Shown piece by piece: positions 1 to 6,779 of a stretch of 10,587 bases of DNA (position 1 is the first letter of the stretch; the number at the start of each line of letters is the position of its first letter). Under the pieces are notes generated by a model. That model made no database searches. It worked only from the letters and a program-made list of their open reading frames with translations, and was not told where the DNA came from. The position numbers and the translations under genes are program-made. The stretch covers positions 1 to 10,587 of the forward strand of contig CAJXIK010000046.1 in assembly GCA_913054445.1 (NCBI GenBank), read 5' to 3'. This DNA comes from an uncultured Bermanella sp. (GTDB lineage Bacteria > Pseudomonadota > Gammaproteobacteria > Pseudomonadales > Oceanobacteraceae).

Positions 1-986
1 TCGGTTAACGCCAGTCGCGCAAAAGAGTTGTTGATGTCCTTATTTAATTGCCCCAAAACCTCGGAGGTGTCTTTGTGCTTTTTATCGGCAAGCGTCTCTA
101 TATTACTTAGGGTTTTTTCAATGTCTTCGAGGGTCTGCTTGATGCGATTAATCACCTGCTGTTCTTTGTCGAAAGCCATGTTTAGGTTATTCATGCGTGC
201 GGTGGCACCGTTTAAGATGGAGACGATGTGGTCTTTTAAGCGTCCGGCCAGCATGTCGTCATCGGGTAAATTTTTAATGATCAGCGACAGGTTGTTGCTG
301 GTACACAGAACCCTGCGACCAAACTCCATGATTTTTTCACCGCCAATGACCTCGGTCATGAGGGAAATTTCCAGCGGTGCCACCGCTCGACCCACACAGA
401 CATTAATGGTTTCCCGCGAGCCTCTTAGCTGTACACAGGCATTGAGCTGGTAGCTTTCGAAGGTGGCTAGAATGAGGTTTGCTAGGGTGTCCTGGTCTTC
501 ACACTCGAAGCTGCCTTCCATGAATTGCAGCACCACACCCAGTTCACCGCTGTTAGACATGGCCAGAGAGGCAAAGTCATTGGCATTTTTTAACTGACCT
601 TTAAACTCATCTAACAGTGTTAGGTTGTGTTCTATCTTGGCCACCACCTCTTGTATGTCGCAAGGCTTAGTGAGGTAGTCGGCACCACCAGCGGCGTAAC
701 CTTTAATTTTGTCGGTAATATCCGTGTGAGCCGAGAGAAAAATTACCGGAATTTGGCTGAAGCTAAAGTTGTCTTTGATTTGGCGGCAGCATTCGTAGCC
801 GTCCATGCCGGGCATGCGCACGTCCATCAAGACTAAGTCTGGGGTGTCCTGCTCCATGCTGTCGAGGCAGGCCTGGCCCGATTCCACGCAGGTAACCTTA
901 AACTGTTCCTCTAATACCCTGAGGATCAGCAACAGGTTGGCGGGTTGATCGTCCACCACCAGTATATGTACTTTATCATCAGGCAT
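1..986 (-). CDS. Response regulator with receiver domain and long C-terminal extension (partial, C-terminus off the window)
   Basis: Translating the minus strand from the ATG at 986 gives 328 codons with no stop before the window edge. Residues 1-125 are a CheY-like receiver: acidic pair D12-D13, phospho-acceptor D55 in LMDVRMPG, S85 in the switch position and K107 in TKP. Residues about 140-265 form a mixed alpha/beta region of roughly GAF size that I cannot assign to a named family. Residues about 270-320 are Glu/Lys/Gln-rich and look like coiled coil. There is no DNA-binding, GGDEF or HD-GYP domain in the visible part. From memory, similar gammaproteobacterial proteins are about 370 residues, so perhaps 40-50 residues are missing. 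The start is supported by AAAGGA a few bases upstream on the minus strand. The gene is divergent from the kinase at 1137, which is its likely partner. The receiver assignment is secure; the function is not. Confidence 0.93.
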   Translation of the reverse strand, partial: MPDDKVHILVVDDQPANLLLILRVLEEQFKVTCVESGQACLDSMEQDTPDLVLMDVRMPGMDGYECCRQIKDNFSFSQIPVIFLSAHTDITDKIKGYAAGGADYLTKPCDIQEVVAKIEHNLTLLDEFKGQLKNANDFASLAMSNSGELGVVLQFMEGSFECEDQDTLANLILATFESYQLNACVQLRGSRETINVCVGRAVAPLEISLMTEVIGGEKIMEFGRRVLCTSNNLSLIIKNLPDDDMLAGRLKDHIVSILNGATARMNNLNMAFDKEQQVINRIKQTLEDIEKTLSNIETLADKKHKDTSEVLGQLNKDINNSFARLALT

Positions 987-1048
987 TGCGAGTCCTTTTA
1001 ACCATTACGCATAACGAGACCGAGCGACGGCCAGATTGTGCGTGTTTA

Positions 1049-1078
1049 ATCATAAAGCCTTCATAGAAATTTTATTAA
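1049..1078 (-). promoter_or_regulatory. Possible promoter of the minus-strand response regulator
   Basis: Read on the minus strand, TTAATA (1073-1078) and TATGAT (1049-1054) are 18 bp apart and lie in the 150-bp divergent spacer. Each has reasonable similarity to sigma70 boxes, but neither is consensus. It is very close to the candidate promoter for the opposite gene, so the two could be co-regulated. Prediction by eye only. Confidence 0.3.
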
Positions 1079-1085
1079 CCCCTTC

Positions 1086-1091
1086 TATACT
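1086..1091 (+). promoter_or_regulatory. Possible -10 box of the kinase / receiver operon
   Basis: TATACT lies 45 bp upstream of the kinase start codon in an AT-rich stretch. No convincing -35 box is found at 16-18 bp, so activator dependence or a different promoter is possible. A G-rich stretch (GGCGGGGG, around 1120) precedes the ATG at 1137 and may act as the ribosome binding site. Confidence 0.3.
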
Positions 1092-1136
1092 CTAAACATT
1101 AGCACACACAAAAATATTGGCGGGGGTTTATCGACT

Positions 1137-2510
1137 ATGGTAAATCCTACCAATGCCACCGTTAAGGATGATGTCTTGCCGCAATCAAACAGCAGCTGGA
1201 ACTGGAAAGTGTTGTTGGCAGACGACGATCCTTTGTTTCATAAGATCGGCCACGCCCTATTAGACGGTATCGAGTTCGACGGCCATCGCATCGAGACCTT
1301 CACCAGTCACGATTACGCCAGCACCTGTTTGTTCATAAAGGAAAATCCAGATACCGCACTGGTGGTGCTGGATGTGTATATGGATGATGCCACCACGGGC
1401 TATAAGGTGATTGAATATGTGCGTAACCAGTTACAAAACAATGAGCTGCGCATTCTGCTGCACACGGGTGACACCAACATAAAGTCGGAAGAAATAGCGT
1501 TAGAAAAGTACGCCATCAGTGGCTTCTTAAGCAAGCTCAATGGCGATCACCAGCAATTGATTATTAAGGCAAAGCTGGCCATCCGCTCTTATGGCGATAT
1601 ACGGCACATTCAAAATTTAAGCCACAAGAACACCGAGCTGGAAAAAGAAGTGCAGGTGCGCATGCGCCAGCTATTGGATTTAAGTGCCAAGCTCCAAGCC
1701 GAGGTCATGTCCCGCAAGCAAGCCCAAGAAAACCTTAAAGAGATGAACAACACCCTAGAATTAGAAGTTGAAAAACGCACGCAGGATGCCGAGGCAGAAA
1801 AAGAGAAGGCCATTAAGGCTAGTACGGCAAAAACCGAATTTTTATCGCGTATGAGCCACGAGCTACGCACGCCACTCAATGCCATCTTGGGCTTTTCTCA
1901 GTTGCTGATGGCCGATAAGAAAACCCAGGCCAGTGAACGTCAGATAGAAAGCGTTGAACAGATCACCATTGCTGGTAAGCATCTATTGTATCTGGTATCT
2001 GAGATTCTAGATCTATCGCGCATCGAGGCGGGCAAGCTCAAGGTGAACATAGATGGCCTAGACGTCGTGCCTATTATCAACGACTGCGTCACGAGCATGG
2101 AGCAAACCGCCAAGGGGCGTAACATTCGCCTAACGTTTACTGAAAAGAGTGACAACCTGTGGGTCATGGCCGATGGCATTCGGGTGAAACAAACGGTGTT
2201 AAACCTCATCAGCAATGCCATAAAATATGGCCCCCCTGACGATGAGGTAGTAGTGAACGCGGTGGCCAACGGCCAGTATGTACATGTGAAGGTGAGGGAC
2301 AACGGCAAAGGGGTTAACCCCGCCATGCAGGAATTTTTATTCAAACCGTTTGAGCGCTGCAAGAATACCGAGCTGGATGTAGAAGGTACCGGCGTCGGCC
2401 TCACGATCACCAAAGAACTCATGGAGCTCATGAAAGGGAAAATTGATTATGAAAACCAACAACCATTGGGCTGTGAATTCACCTTATCCTATCCTAAGGT
2501 TAAAGATTAA
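1137..2510 (+). CDS. Cytoplasmic histidine kinase with N-terminal receiver-like domain
   Basis: This 457-residue protein has no membrane segment or signal peptide. Residues about 22-155 are a receiver domain with D29-D30-D31, acceptor D79 in VVLDV, T110 and K133. The Lys sits in an unusual LSKLN context rather than TKP, and the domain resembles receivers placed in front of HD-GYP/DUF3369-type regulators. Residues about 160-230 are a Glu/Lys/Gln-rich coiled coil leading into the HisKA domain, with phospho-acceptor H241 in SHELRTPLN. The HATPase domain shows an N box (N356 and N360 in LNLISNAIKYG), a G1 box (DNGKG, from D388), an F box (FKPFER) and a G2 box (GTGVGL, from G417). All kinase motifs are intact, so it should be active. 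With the receiver in front and no other sensor, its input is probably phosphorylation by another kinase or a partner protein. It is followed at 23 bp by a lone receiver gene, probably co-transcribed. Confidence 0.95.
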   Translation: MVNPTNATVKDDVLPQSNSSWNWKVLLADDDPLFHKIGHALLDGIEFDGHRIETFTSHDYASTCLFIKENPDTALVVLDVYMDDATTGYKVIEYVRNQLQNNELRILLHTGDTNIKSEEIALEKYAISGFLSKLNGDHQQLIIKAKLAIRSYGDIRHIQNLSHKNTELEKEVQVRMRQLLDLSAKLQAEVMSRKQAQENLKEMNNTLELEVEKRTQDAEAEKEKAIKASTAKTEFLSRMSHELRTPLNAILGFSQLLMADKKTQASERQIESVEQITIAGKHLLYLVSEILDLSRIEAGKLKVNIDGLDVVPIINDCVTSMEQTAKGRNIRLTFTEKSDNLWVMADGIRVKQTVLNLISNAIKYGPPDDEVVVNAVANGQYVHVKVRDNGKGVNPAMQEFLFKPFERCKNTELDVEGTGVGLTITKELMELMKGKIDYENQQPLGCEFTLSYPKVKD

Positions 2511-2533
2511 GCTGGGAACGTAGGGATACTATT

Positions 2534-2905
2534 ATGAAACAGCCGAAATTTTTAGTCATAGACGATGATCCAGCCAGCCTAGCATTGGTGAAGGCCGCCT
2601 TGTCTCAGGGTAAGTATGAAAACATAGATGCATTTTTACACTCCCCCGAAGGGCAAGCAGCCTACCTCGAAACCGATTACGATGTTTTAATCACCGACCT
2701 GCGCATGCCTGTACTCAGTGGCTTCGATATTATTTCTGAGTTTAAAAGCCGCGGAAAAAGCAACATCAGTATTATAGTGTTAACCGCTCAGGCGGAAGCC
2801 GACAGCGCCCAGCGCGCCTTAGAGATGGGGGCCGACAAGGTATTTTTTAAGCCTTATAAGGTGGCGGAGTTACTGCAAGAGGTTGAGCGCCTGCTGGCTG
2901 TTTAG
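2534..2905 (+). CDS. Single-domain response regulator (CheY-like receiver)
   Basis: This 123-residue protein consists of one receiver domain. It shows acidic D10-D11-D12, acceptor D55 in LITDLRMP, switch T84 in VLTA and K106 in FKPY, all in the expected positions, so it should be phosphorylatable. There is no output domain. It begins 23 bp after the kinase stop codon with AGGGA upstream of the ATG, which indicates one operon. Likely roles are phosphate shuttle, phosphate sink or protein-binding output for the upstream kinase. The sequence cannot separate these options, and the partner is inferred from position alone. Confidence 0.94.
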   Translation: MKQPKFLVIDDDPASLALVKAALSQGKYENIDAFLHSPEGQAAYLETDYDVLITDLRMPVLSGFDIISEFKSRGKSNISIIVLTAQAEADSAQRALEMGADKVFFKPYKVAELLQEVERLLAV

Positions 2906-2970
2906 GTTGGTTTTAGGGGTTGGCTTTATGGGTTGGTAGGGTTGGGCAGAGGCTAGTTTTTGTGGGTTGG
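2905..2970 (+). repeat. G-rich short tandem repeat, GGTTGG-based
   Basis: Starting at the stop codon of the receiver gene, the plus strand carries GGTTGG at 2905, 2918, 2931, 2940 and 2965. The first two units are 13 bp (GGTTGGTTTTAGG, GGTTGGCTTTATG), and the third diverges after GGTTGGT. The dense GG pairs could form a two-layer G-quadruplex in the transcript or coding strand. No reading frame of note covers it. Confidence 0.6.
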
Positions 2971-2976
2971 CTGGTC

Positions 2977-3041
2977 GGGCAGGGGCTGCCCTCGTACGAG
3001 GCCACCCCGTGGCCGACCCCCATAGGCCACCCCGTGGCCGA
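2977..3041. repeat. Cluster of palindromes with a 17-bp direct repeat
   Basis: Four perfect inverted repeats lie almost end to end. GGGCAG-GGG-CTGCCC is at 2977-2991 and CTCGTACGAG at 2991-3000. GGCCAC-CCC-GTGGCC occurs at 3000-3014 and again at 3025-3039, each inside an identical 17-bp unit ending in GA. Three of them share a 6-bp stem with a 3-base loop. None is followed by a T-run, so they are not classical intrinsic terminators, although they sit between two convergent genes and could serve as a two-way transcript end or a REP-like element. Confidence 0.7.
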
Positions 3042-3082
3042 TAAGGCACCACCCATGGGAAATACCACCCCTAGCAGATCAA

Positions 3083-3802
3083 CTATATAGCCGTTAAACC
3101 ATCATCCATGGGAATAACCGCACCATTCATATAGCTATTATAATCTGAGCATAACCACAGCATGGCATTCACGACTTCCTGCAAAGAGGCGGGGCGCGGC
3201 ATGGTATTTTCTGTGGCGAGCGACTTACTCTTTTCCACTTCGTTTGGACAGAGAGCATTCACACGAATACCGTAGCGGCCGTACTCCAGCGCGGCCGACT
3301 TTGTCATGGCAATCAGCGCGTGTTTAGAGGCGGAATCGGCCGCTAAGTTAGCAGTGCCAGCGACACTTGCCTGCGTCGACATATTTAAAATGACGCCGCC
3401 GCGCGCTTCCTGCATGGCGCTAAGCTGGTGCTTCATGCAGGTGAACGGACCCTTTATATTTGCCTGATACTGAGCATCCAAGGCTGCCAAATCCAGCGGC
3501 TGGCTATGCTCCTGCAAGGTTACGGCGCTGTTGATGGCCACGTCTATCCTATCGAAACAATGCAGGCATTCGGCGCTGAATGCCTGCACCTGTTTTTCAT
3601 CGCTGGCATCACAGGCCATGGCCAATACTTCGCAGCCCTCTTCGCGCAGTCGTGCCGCCAGCGCCTCGATGAGTGCTGGGTTGGCGTCACAGATGGCGAG
3701 GGTGGCTCCTGCCCTAGAGAAATTCTCGGCGGCCAACTTGCCCATGCCAGAACCGGCATTGATGATCATCACTACTTTATCGTTGTAATCGAGTGTTTGC
3801 AT
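3083..3802 (-). CDS. Short-chain dehydrogenase/reductase family protein with altered active site
   Basis: This 239-residue protein has the length and Rossmann layout of classical SDRs. The N-terminal beta-alpha-beta carries NAGSGMG at 15-21 where the family has TGxxxGIG. D65 lies in the usual adenine-contact position (ACDAS). N91-S-A-V replaces NNAG. N115 of the QANIKG segment is kept. The catalytic region aligns without gaps, but the usual Ser is T143 and the usual Tyr of YxxxK is D156 (DSASK), while K160 is kept. The C-terminal substrate segment is short. The fold is clear, but ordinary SDR oxidoreductase activity is doubtful. It may be a pseudo-enzyme, a binding protein or an enzyme with changed chemistry. 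The start has AGGGA upstream on the minus strand. It is divergent from the flavoprotein at 4135. The reading frame is intact throughout, so it is not an obvious pseudogene. Confidence 0.9.
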   Translation of the reverse strand: MQTLDYNDKVVMIINAGSGMGKLAAENFSRAGATLAICDANPALIEALAARLREEGCEVLAMACDASDEKQVQAFSAECLHCFDRIDVAINSAVTLQEHSQPLDLAALDAQYQANIKGPFTCMKHQLSAMQEARGGVILNMSTQASVAGTANLAADSASKHALIAMTKSAALEYGRYGIRVNALCPNEVEKSKSLATENTMPRPASLQEVVNAMLWLCSDYNSYMNGAVIPMDDGLTAI

Positions 3803-4134
3803 TGTGATTCCCTGTGGATGCTTAGGTGAGTGCCCATGAGTCCCCCATGGGGTGTGCGAGTACGGCGCTGTGCAGTGAAACTACCATTACCGCTGCGGCC
3901 TCTTTTGTAAAGCCATGGGCTTATAATCAGACGCAATATGCCCAGCCTTGGCCTTTGTGCCGAGGCGGCTCTGGCTCGGAAATTGACACCCCTTTGACGA
4001 ATCGCTAGGCTGAAAGCACTAGAATTTGACGGTGGCGGAGTGTGTTTAGGCTAAAACCCTGCGCGCCTCGCGCTTTATCTTCAGCGCTCTCCAGCATCAT
4101 TTTTCCCTGTATTGTTACAACATAGGAACCGCAC
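3803..4134. other. Divergent intergenic spacer, no gene seen
   Basis: This 332-bp spacer separates the divergent SDR and flavoprotein genes. It holds the 10-bp palindrome CCCCATGGGG (3843-3852), a small hairpin AAGCC-ATG-GGCTT (3910-3922), a consensus TATAAT on the plus strand at 3922-3927 without a good -35, and TTGAC words at 3983, 3994 and 4026. For the SDR gene, TTTACA (3906-3911) and AATGGT (3883-3888), 17 bp apart on the minus strand, are a weak promoter candidate. A 60-codon open frame from a GTG at 3826 has no convincing features and is not called. Confidence 0.6.
3983..4011 (+). promoter_or_regulatory. Predicted sigma70 promoter of the flavoprotein gene
   Basis: A perfect TTGACA at 3983-3988 is followed after exactly 17 bp by TAGGCT at 4006-4011. 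This would start transcription near 4018 and give a leader of about 117 bases before the ATG at 4135. The -10 is only half-consensus. Two further TTGACG words (3994-3999, 4026-4031) lie close by and could be alternative -35 boxes. Confidence 0.5.
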
Positions 4135-5256
4135 ATGCCCGCCAGCCAACCTTTATTCCAGCCGATTCAGTTGGGCACATTAAAGCTTAAAAACCGCATC
4201 GTCATGGCCCCCATGACCCGTACTTTTTCCCCTGGTAACAAGCCTAACGAATTGGTGGAGGCCTATTACGCCCGTCGTGCCGAGAATGAGGTGGGGCTCA
4301 TTATCACGGAAGGCACGACGGTTAATCACAAGGCCGCCAACGGCTATCCTAACGTCCCCTTCATGCACGGCGCAGATGCCTTGGCGCAATGGCAGAAAGT
4401 GGTGGATGCGGTGCATGCCAAGGGCGGTAAAATTGCGCCTCAGTTGTGGCATGTGGGTGCGGCACGCACGGAAGGTATGGAACCAGACGGGTCGGTACCG
4501 GCTTACAGCCCATCCGGTTTGTTTAAAGTCGGCGAGGCCCGCGGCGTGGCCATGAGTCAGGCAGACATCGACGAGGTGGTGGCCGCCTTCGCCCAGGCGG
4601 CGGCAGACGCAGAAAGCATTGGCTTCGATGCCATCGAGATTCACGGTGCCCACGGCTATTTAGTGGATCAATTCTTATGGGAAGGCAGCAACGTGCGTAC
4701 CGATGCCTACGGTGGAGACCCCGTCGCCCGCACCAAATTTGCGGTGGACATTATTAAAGCCATTCGCCAACGAGTGGCGGCCGACTTTCCGGTTATTTTT
4801 CGCTTCTCGCAGTGGAAGCAACAGGACTACACGGCTAAATTGGCCCACACCCCTGAAGCGTTAAAAGCCATATTGATGCCATTGGTAGATGCCGGAGTGG
4901 ATATCTTTCATTGCAGTACTCGTCGCTTTTGGGAAAAAGAATTTGCCGGTTCGGACATGAACCTAGCGGGCTGGACCAAGCAAATCACCGGCCTGCCGGT
5001 GATTACGGTGGGCAGTGTGGGTTTGACCAATAGTTTCATCAACGAAGAAAGCGAAAACCTCGACCTCTCTACTCAGGCCAGTGCTGAGCCTAGCGCCATC
5101 GCGCAATTGTCCGAGCGCGTGGCTAACGAAGAGTTTGAGCTGGTGGCGGTGGGTCGTGCCCTGTTGCAAGACCCTAAATGGGTGATCAAGGTTAAAAATA
5201 ACCAGCTGCATGAGTTGCAAGATTATTCGACCGAGTCGCTGATGGAGTTAGTGTGA
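4135..5256 (+). CDS. Old yellow enzyme family NADH:flavin oxidoreductase
   Basis: This 373-residue protein is full length for the FMN-dependent old-yellow-enzyme/12-oxophytodienoate reductase family, a soluble TIM barrel that reduces activated C=C bonds or nitro groups with NAD(P)H. Visible motifs are RIVMAPMTR (21-29) at the first strand, Q103 with W105-H106 (QLWHVG) near the flavin, and the substrate-anion pair H170/H173 in EIHGAHGYLVDQF with Y175. R223 is in the FRFSQW strand. The phosphate-binding loops are TVGSVG (291-296) and VAVGRALLQDP (337-346). It lacks the Fe-S and second flavin domains of 2,4-dienoyl-CoA reductases. AGGA at 4124-4127, 7 bases before the ATG, supports the start. 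The physiological substrate cannot be told. The divergent SDR relative is the only metabolic neighbour, and a shared pathway is inference. Confidence 0.95.
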   Translation: MPASQPLFQPIQLGTLKLKNRIVMAPMTRTFSPGNKPNELVEAYYARRAENEVGLIITEGTTVNHKAANGYPNVPFMHGADALAQWQKVVDAVHAKGGKIAPQLWHVGAARTEGMEPDGSVPAYSPSGLFKVGEARGVAMSQADIDEVVAAFAQAAADAESIGFDAIEIHGAHGYLVDQFLWEGSNVRTDAYGGDPVARTKFAVDIIKAIRQRVAADFPVIFRFSQWKQQDYTAKLAHTPEALKAILMPLVDAGVDIFHCSTRRFWEKEFAGSDMNLAGWTKQITGLPVITVGSVGLTNSFINEESENLDLSTQASAEPSAIAQLSERVANEEFELVAVGRALLQDPKWVIKVKNNQLHELQDYSTESLMELV

Positions 5257-5263
5257 TTTTTTG

Positions 5264-5740
5264 CTAGTCCAGCTTCACGATGGTGAGGGTGCTCACATCT
5301 GCCGCCACCACCTCAACCTTGTCGCCAACGTGTAAAGATTGGTCACTCTTGACCTTCCAGAAAGTATCGCCAATCTGTATGCGCCCGCTAAAATCTACGT
5401 CCTGGCTTAAGGTGAGCTTGCGGCCGATGAGCTGCTGGCTGCGTTGATTTAGCTCGGGGCGTTCGCTCTCCTGTGCGCTGGCGCGGAATTTTTTCCAGTA
5501 CCAGAGTGAGCAGACGATGGCCAGCACGGTCCAGCTAAGAATCTGCCCTTGCCAGTCCATGCCGCCCTCCACTACGGCCGCTGCCAGCCACACCAGCACG
5601 CCGGTTAACAAGGCCGCCATGGCCGCCCCCAGTAAGAAACCGGCGGCCCCGAAGGCCTCGCCCATCAATAAGACCAGCCCCAATATAAACCAGTGCCACA
5701 TGCTTAATTGCTCAAGCCAGGCCCACATTTCGTTTTCCAT
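5264..5740 (-). CDS. NfeD family membrane protein (YbbJ-like)
   Basis: This 158-residue protein has hydrophobic segments at about 15-35, 38-57 and 66-82, followed by a charged linker and a C-terminal soluble domain of about 60 residues (LIGRKLTL...GRIQIGD..W.V...) that matches the OB-fold NfeD C-terminal domain. It is the short, protease-less NfeD type that accompanies stomatin/SPFH proteins and is thought to work with them in membrane microdomain or envelope quality functions. Its start lies 41 bp after the stop of the SPFH gene, with AAGGCA upstream, so the two are likely co-transcribed. The arrangement equals E. coli qmcA-ybbJ. Its stop codon is 7 bp from the stop of the convergent flavoprotein gene, and no terminator is visible between them. 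Confidence 0.92.
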   Translation of the reverse strand: MENEMWAWLEQLSMWHWFILGLVLLMGEAFGAAGFLLGAAMAALLTGVLVWLAAAVVEGGMDWQGQILSWTVLAIVCSLWYWKKFRASAQESERPELNQRSQQLIGRKLTLSQDVDFSGRIQIGDTFWKVKSDQSLHVGDKVEVVAADVSTLTIVKLD

Positions 5741-5781
5741 ACTTAGTGCCTTTTATGGGTGACTTTGCTTGATGATGTTAG

Positions 5782-6696
5782 TTAGGAGTGCTTCATTTCT
5801 TGTAATAAGTCATTAATACCTGCCACCGAGCCAATCACGCCACTGGCTTCCAGCGGCATCATCACCACCTTAGCGTTGTCGGCCGAGCCTATGGTCGACA
5901 GCGCCTCTATGTATTTTTGCGCCACAAAATAGTTGATGGCCTGCGGGTTGCCCTCGCTGATGGCCTTGGAGACCACGGCGGTGGCCTTGGCTTCTGCTAG
6001 GGCCAAACGTTCGCGCGCCTCGGCTTCTTTAAAGGCCGCCTCACGGGCACCCTCGGCTTTCAAGATAGTAGCTTCTTTTTCCCCTAGGGCTACTTCGATG
6101 GCCGATTGTTTTTCACCTTCGGCGGTTAAGATAGAGGCACGCTTGTCACGCTCGGCCTTCATTTGGTTGGCCATGGATTCCACGAGGTCACGGGGGGGAG
6201 AAATGTCTTTGATCTCGATGCGGGTGACCTTTAAGCCCCAAGGGTCGGTGGCTTCATCGACCTTGCCTAACAGGGAGGCGTTGATGGCGTCGCGGTTACT
6301 GAGCATAGTATCCAGTTCCATGGAACCGAGCACCGCGCGGATGTTGGTCATCACTAGGTTCTGCATGGCACGCGGTAAATCGTTGACCTCGTAAGAGGCT
6401 TTGACCGGGTCGATAATTTGGTAGAAGCACACTGCATCCGTGGTGACCATGGCATTGTCGGCCGAGATGACTTCCTGGGGGTCGATGTCCAGCACCTGTT
6501 CCATGACGTTTTGGCGAAAGCCGATACTGTCGACGAAAGGGATAATTAGGTGTAAGCCAGGTTGTAGGGTGTGAGTATATTTGCCAAAACGTTCCACGGT
6601 CCACATGTACCCCTGGGGCACCATAGTGATGCCCTTGGCGATGGTGACGATGGCCAACACGGCGATGACGAGTATCGTCATTTCAATGCCAAACAT
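5782..6696 (-). CDS. qmcA: SPFH/stomatin-like membrane protein, QmcA type
   Basis: This 304-residue protein, almost the length of E. coli QmcA, has a single N-terminal hydrophobic anchor (about 6-21). An SPFH/band 7 domain follows (VPQGYMWTVERFGKY, LQPGLHLIIPFVDSI, DNAMVTTDAVCFYQI, up to WGLKVTRIEIKDISPP). Next is a long Ala/Glu/Lys-rich coiled coil (about 188-245, ANQMKAERDKRASIL onward) and a C-terminal oligomerisation segment with NYFVAQKYIEAL. Members form large ring- or cage-like oligomers at the inner membrane, and QmcA has been linked to FtsH-dependent quality control and membrane microdomains. The order SPFH then NfeD on one strand matches the known pairing. AAGGA 7 bases before the ATG fixes the start. 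The symbol rests on length, domain order and synteny, not on a database search. Confidence 0.93.
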   Translation of the reverse strand: MFGIEMTILVIAVLAIVTIAKGITMVPQGYMWTVERFGKYTHTLQPGLHLIIPFVDSIGFRQNVMEQVLDIDPQEVISADNAMVTTDAVCFYQIIDPVKASYEVNDLPRAMQNLVMTNIRAVLGSMELDTMLSNRDAINASLLGKVDEATDPWGLKVTRIEIKDISPPRDLVESMANQMKAERDKRASILTAEGEKQSAIEVALGEKEATILKAEGAREAAFKEAEARERLALAEAKATAVVSKAISEGNPQAINYFVAQKYIEALSTIGSADNAKVVMMPLEASGVIGSVAGINDLLQEMKHS

Positions 6697-6726
6697 AATA
6701 ATTTCCTTGTTATATGAGGTGTGGAT

Positions 6727-6738
6727 TTAGCGCGCTAA
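6727..6738. promoter_or_regulatory. 12-bp perfect palindrome upstream of qmcA, possible operator
   Basis: TTAGCGCGCTAA is a perfect inverted repeat centred 36 bp upstream of the qmcA start codon, in the 83-bp gap after the DUF4124 gene. Just upstream in the minus-strand sense is TATGAT (rc at 6748-6753), a possible -10 box, which would put the palindrome around the transcript start. No good -35 is seen. An operator role is a guess. Confidence 0.3.
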
Positions 6739-6779
6739 TAGCAAGCCATCATAAGACAAGGTGGCGGCTGGGTCTGTCA

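Noticed and set aside
28..453. 141-codon plus-strand frame at the left edge
   Set aside because: It is antisense to the response regulator, whose minus-strand frame is open over the whole region and contains an intact receiver domain.
1940..2431. 163-codon minus-strand frame within the kinase gene
   Set aside because: It is antisense to the HisKA/HATPase domains with all kinase motifs on the plus strand, and is a Ser-rich shadow frame.
2977..3041. CRISPR array or tRNA from the repeated palindromes
   Set aside because: There are only two exact 17-bp units with an 8-bp gap, so no array. The hairpins do not fit a cloverleaf.
3083..3802. SDR gene as a pseudogene
   Set aside because: The frame is full length, the start has a ribosome site and the fold residues are kept. 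Loss of the Tyr alone does not show decay.
3826..4008. 60-codon plus-strand frame from a GTG in the SDR-flavoprotein spacer
   Set aside because: It has no ribosome site and low-complexity composition. It runs into the predicted flavoprotein promoter and shows no recognisable domain.
4180..4653. 157-codon minus-strand frame in the flavoprotein gene
   Set aside because: It is a shadow of a gene with clear old-yellow-enzyme motifs and has no motif of its own.
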